64,000 nucleotides of DNA, taken from Ruminococcus sp. UBA4240 (GTDB taxonomy: Bacteria; Bacillota; Clostridia; Oscillospirales; Ruminococcaceae). Both the position numbers and the translations under genes were made by a program. The notes beneath the pieces were generated by a model. That model made no database searches. It saw nothing but the letters and a program-made list of their open reading frames with translations, and was not told the DNA's origin. Below, one piece after another: positions 62,633 to 64,000 of this stretch (position 1 is the first letter of the stretch; the number at the start of each line of letters is the position of its first letter). The DNA is taken from contig DGXE01000031.1 in the NCBI GenBank assembly GCA_002395525.1, forward strand, positions 10,004-74,003, read 5' to 3'.

Positions 62633-64000
62633 TCCCCTCTCCCTCCTATCATGGCTCCACAGCCGTAATGGTCACAGCGAAGACATCTGCCGGATTCCCT
62701 CATAGCCTCCTCATAGGTCATTGAAAGCTCCACATGGTCAAAATTCAGCCTTCGTTCAAAGGGATCCTTTTCCTCTATTTCAGCCCGCCCTGTGGGTATG
62801 CAGGGATTTGCCGCTGCAGGGGGCAGCTGTACATCACTTATTATCTTATGGTGATAGCCTAAGTATTCATCAATATTGAATGCTGCCACCTGTCCTGCGG
62901 CTATGGCATTTATGGCAGTAGACGGCCCTGTTACACAGTCCCCGCCGGAGAATACCCCGGGCATATCCTTGACCTCACAGGTGACATCAGCACATATGCG
63001 CCCCCTGACGCACGGTACACCTGCCTGCTCAAAGGCGGTCACATCGCTGCGCTGCCCAACGCCAAGTATCAGATAGTCGCATAGGAAACGATAGGGATAG
63101 TTGCTGGAGTGTTCGGTCTTTACAAAGCCGTATTCATCGTACTCCCCTACTATCTCAGGCTGCAGCCATACAGCCTGTACAGCATCATCGCCGTCAAGCT
63201 CGATATTGAGGAAGCTGAGCAGTGTCCTGAAGCGCACGCCTTCCTCCTTTGCCCCTTCGATCTCACTGGCAAGGGCGGTATAGTCGTCACGCTTTCGTGT
63301 GAATACGTGTATAGTCTTGGCATTCAGGCGAACAGCAGTCCTTGCGGCATCCATTGCCACATTGCCGCCCCCTATGAGCACCACCCTCTTATCGGTAAGG
63401 TCGGGAGCATTGCCGTTTGCCACCAATTGCAGGAAATCAGCCGCCGGGATAACATTCTTTCCGTCGGCACCATCCATGGGCATACGGTTGCCAAGCTGCG
63501 CCCCAAGCCCGAGATATACCGCATCATGACAGACCTTTATCTCATCAAAGGATATATCCCTGCCTACCTTGGTATTGTACTTTACATCGATATCACCGAG
63601 AGACAGTATGGCTTTTATATCCTCATCAAGGCGCTCCTTCGGGAGACGGTACTCGGGTATGCCGTAGCGCAGCATTCCTCCAAGCTGTTCATGCTCCTCG
63701 TATATATCTACATGATGACCCATAAGGGAAAGGTAATATGCGGCTGTAAGCCCGGAAGGTCCCCCGCCTATGACAGCTACACTTTTACCAGTGCTCACAT
63801 TTTTGGCAGGCAGGGATACCTCATCAGCGTGAGCCTCATCCACTGCATATTTTTTAAGTCCTCTTATGTTTATGGCATCGTCTATGATAGTGCGGCGGCA
63901 TTTGCGCTCGCAGGGGTGCTCACACACCATGGCACAGGCTGTGGGGAATGGGTTTTTCTCCCGTATCTTTTTTACAGCTCCTGCATAGTCCCCTGAGTGT
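62629..64000 (-). CDS. GltD-like NAD(P)/FAD oxidoreductase, 5' end beyond the window
   Basis: About 457 residues are visible. The frame runs to the right edge of the window without a start, so the gene is partial. Near the edge CEHPCERKCRR is an iron-sulfur motif. SVAVIGGGPSGLTAAYYLSL binds FAD, and VVLIGGGNVAMDAARTAVRL binds NAD(P). SGGDCVTGPSTAINAIAAGQ is typical of GltD/PreT-type proteins. In related clostridial clusters such a domain is fused to a NuoF-like diaphorase that takes electrons from formate dehydrogenase; here the upstream part cannot be seen. A C-terminal Cys cluster (SGRCLRCDHYGC) ends it. Confidence 0.88.
   Translation of the reverse strand, partial: HSGDYAGAVKKIREKNPFPTACAMVCEHPCERKCRRTIIDDAINIRGLKKYAVDEAHADEVSLPAKNVSTGKSVAVIGGGPSGLTAAYYLSLMGHHVDIYEEHEQLGGMLRYGIPEYRLPKERLDEDIKAILSLGDIDVKYNTKVGRDISFDEIKVCHDAVYLGLGAQLGNRMPMDGADGKNVIPAADFLQLVANGNAPDLTDKRVVLIGGGNVAMDAARTAVRLNAKTIHVFTRKRDDYTALASEIEGAKEEGVRFRTLLSFLNIELDGDDAVQAVWLQPEIVGEYDEYGFVKTEHSSNYPYRFLCDYLILGVGQRSDVTAFEQAGVPCVRGRICADVTCEVKDMPGVFSGGDCVTGPSTAINAIAAGQVAAFNIDEYLGYHHKIISDVQLPPAAANPCIPTGRAEIEEKDPFERRLNFDHVELSMTYEEAMRESGRCLRCDHYGCGAMIGGRGE

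Noticed and set aside
1..64000. CRISPR arrays, tRNA or rRNA genes and complete insertion sequences
   Set aside because: I saw no regular direct repeats with spacers, no tRNA-like cloverleaf and no transposase in the window.

Overview
The window is a stretch of a low-to-moderate GC Firmicutes chromosome, most likely a Clostridia member of the Oscillospiraceae/Ruminococcaceae (Ruminococcus-like). The reasons are a dnaG-rpoD macromolecular synthesis operon, spoVG, an L-box lysine riboswitch, AGGAGG-type ribosome binding sites, TTGACA-17-TATAAT promoters, an archaeal-type AspRS, an FeFe-hydrogenase-like sensor and a Cys-type formate dehydrogenase. No rRNA, tRNA, CRISPR array or intact insertion sequence was seen. 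Assignments rest on reading motifs in the translated sequence; no database search was run.

Layout. 1-1700: an AT-rich accessory patch with two small uncharacterised genes and an Xre-type repressor, whose divergent promoters carry a matching pair of 12-bp operator-like repeats. 1724-15000, minus strand: dnaG, rpoD, a DUF3592-like membrane protein, uvrA, nadE, an FtsX-type permease, then a small cassette of an HD phosphohydrolase, a ParB-like domain and two HAD hydrolases. 15300-18750, plus strand: murI, a DUF1934 protein, a D-Ala-D-Ala carboxypeptidase and a K+ channel. 18824-23900, minus strand: a lysine-riboswitch operon (asd, an acidic lipoprotein, dapA, dapB, a secreted repeat/FnIII protein). 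24057-26375: a degenerate REC-GGDEF-EAL protein.

26881-36665, plus strand: an iron acquisition locus with an Ftr1 permease, a P19-type lipoprotein, a DUF2318 membrane protein, three FtsX permeases, two ABC ATPases, an FMN-binding lipoprotein and a DUF4418 membrane protein, preceded by a structured leader. It resembles the Campylobacter p19/cj1658-1665 and E. coli FetMP-FetABCDEF loci, but a probably flavinylated lipoprotein stands where those loci have thioredoxin-like genes. 36866-47886: housekeeping genes (NUDIX hydrolase, spoVG, murC, a CPBP protease, archaeal-type aspS, a THUMP methyltransferase, fba, an SPFH protein, a HAD phosphatase) and a putative sensory FeFe-hydrogenase. 47969-51959: a YhfC-type membrane protein, a serine hydrolase, a glutaredoxin-like protein and a DUF3737 beta-helix protein.

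52027-64000, minus strand: a tightly overlapping operon of at least 11 genes. It runs from a GltD-like flavoprotein (cut by the window edge) and a formate dehydrogenase through molybdenum cofactor synthesis and molybdate uptake (moeA, mobA-mobB fusion, a molybdopterin-binding protein, moaC, modA, modB, moaA, a MOSC-MogA fusion) to acetolactate decarboxylase. It makes an oxidoreductase together with most of its cofactor pathway; modC, moaD, moaE and moeB are not in the window.
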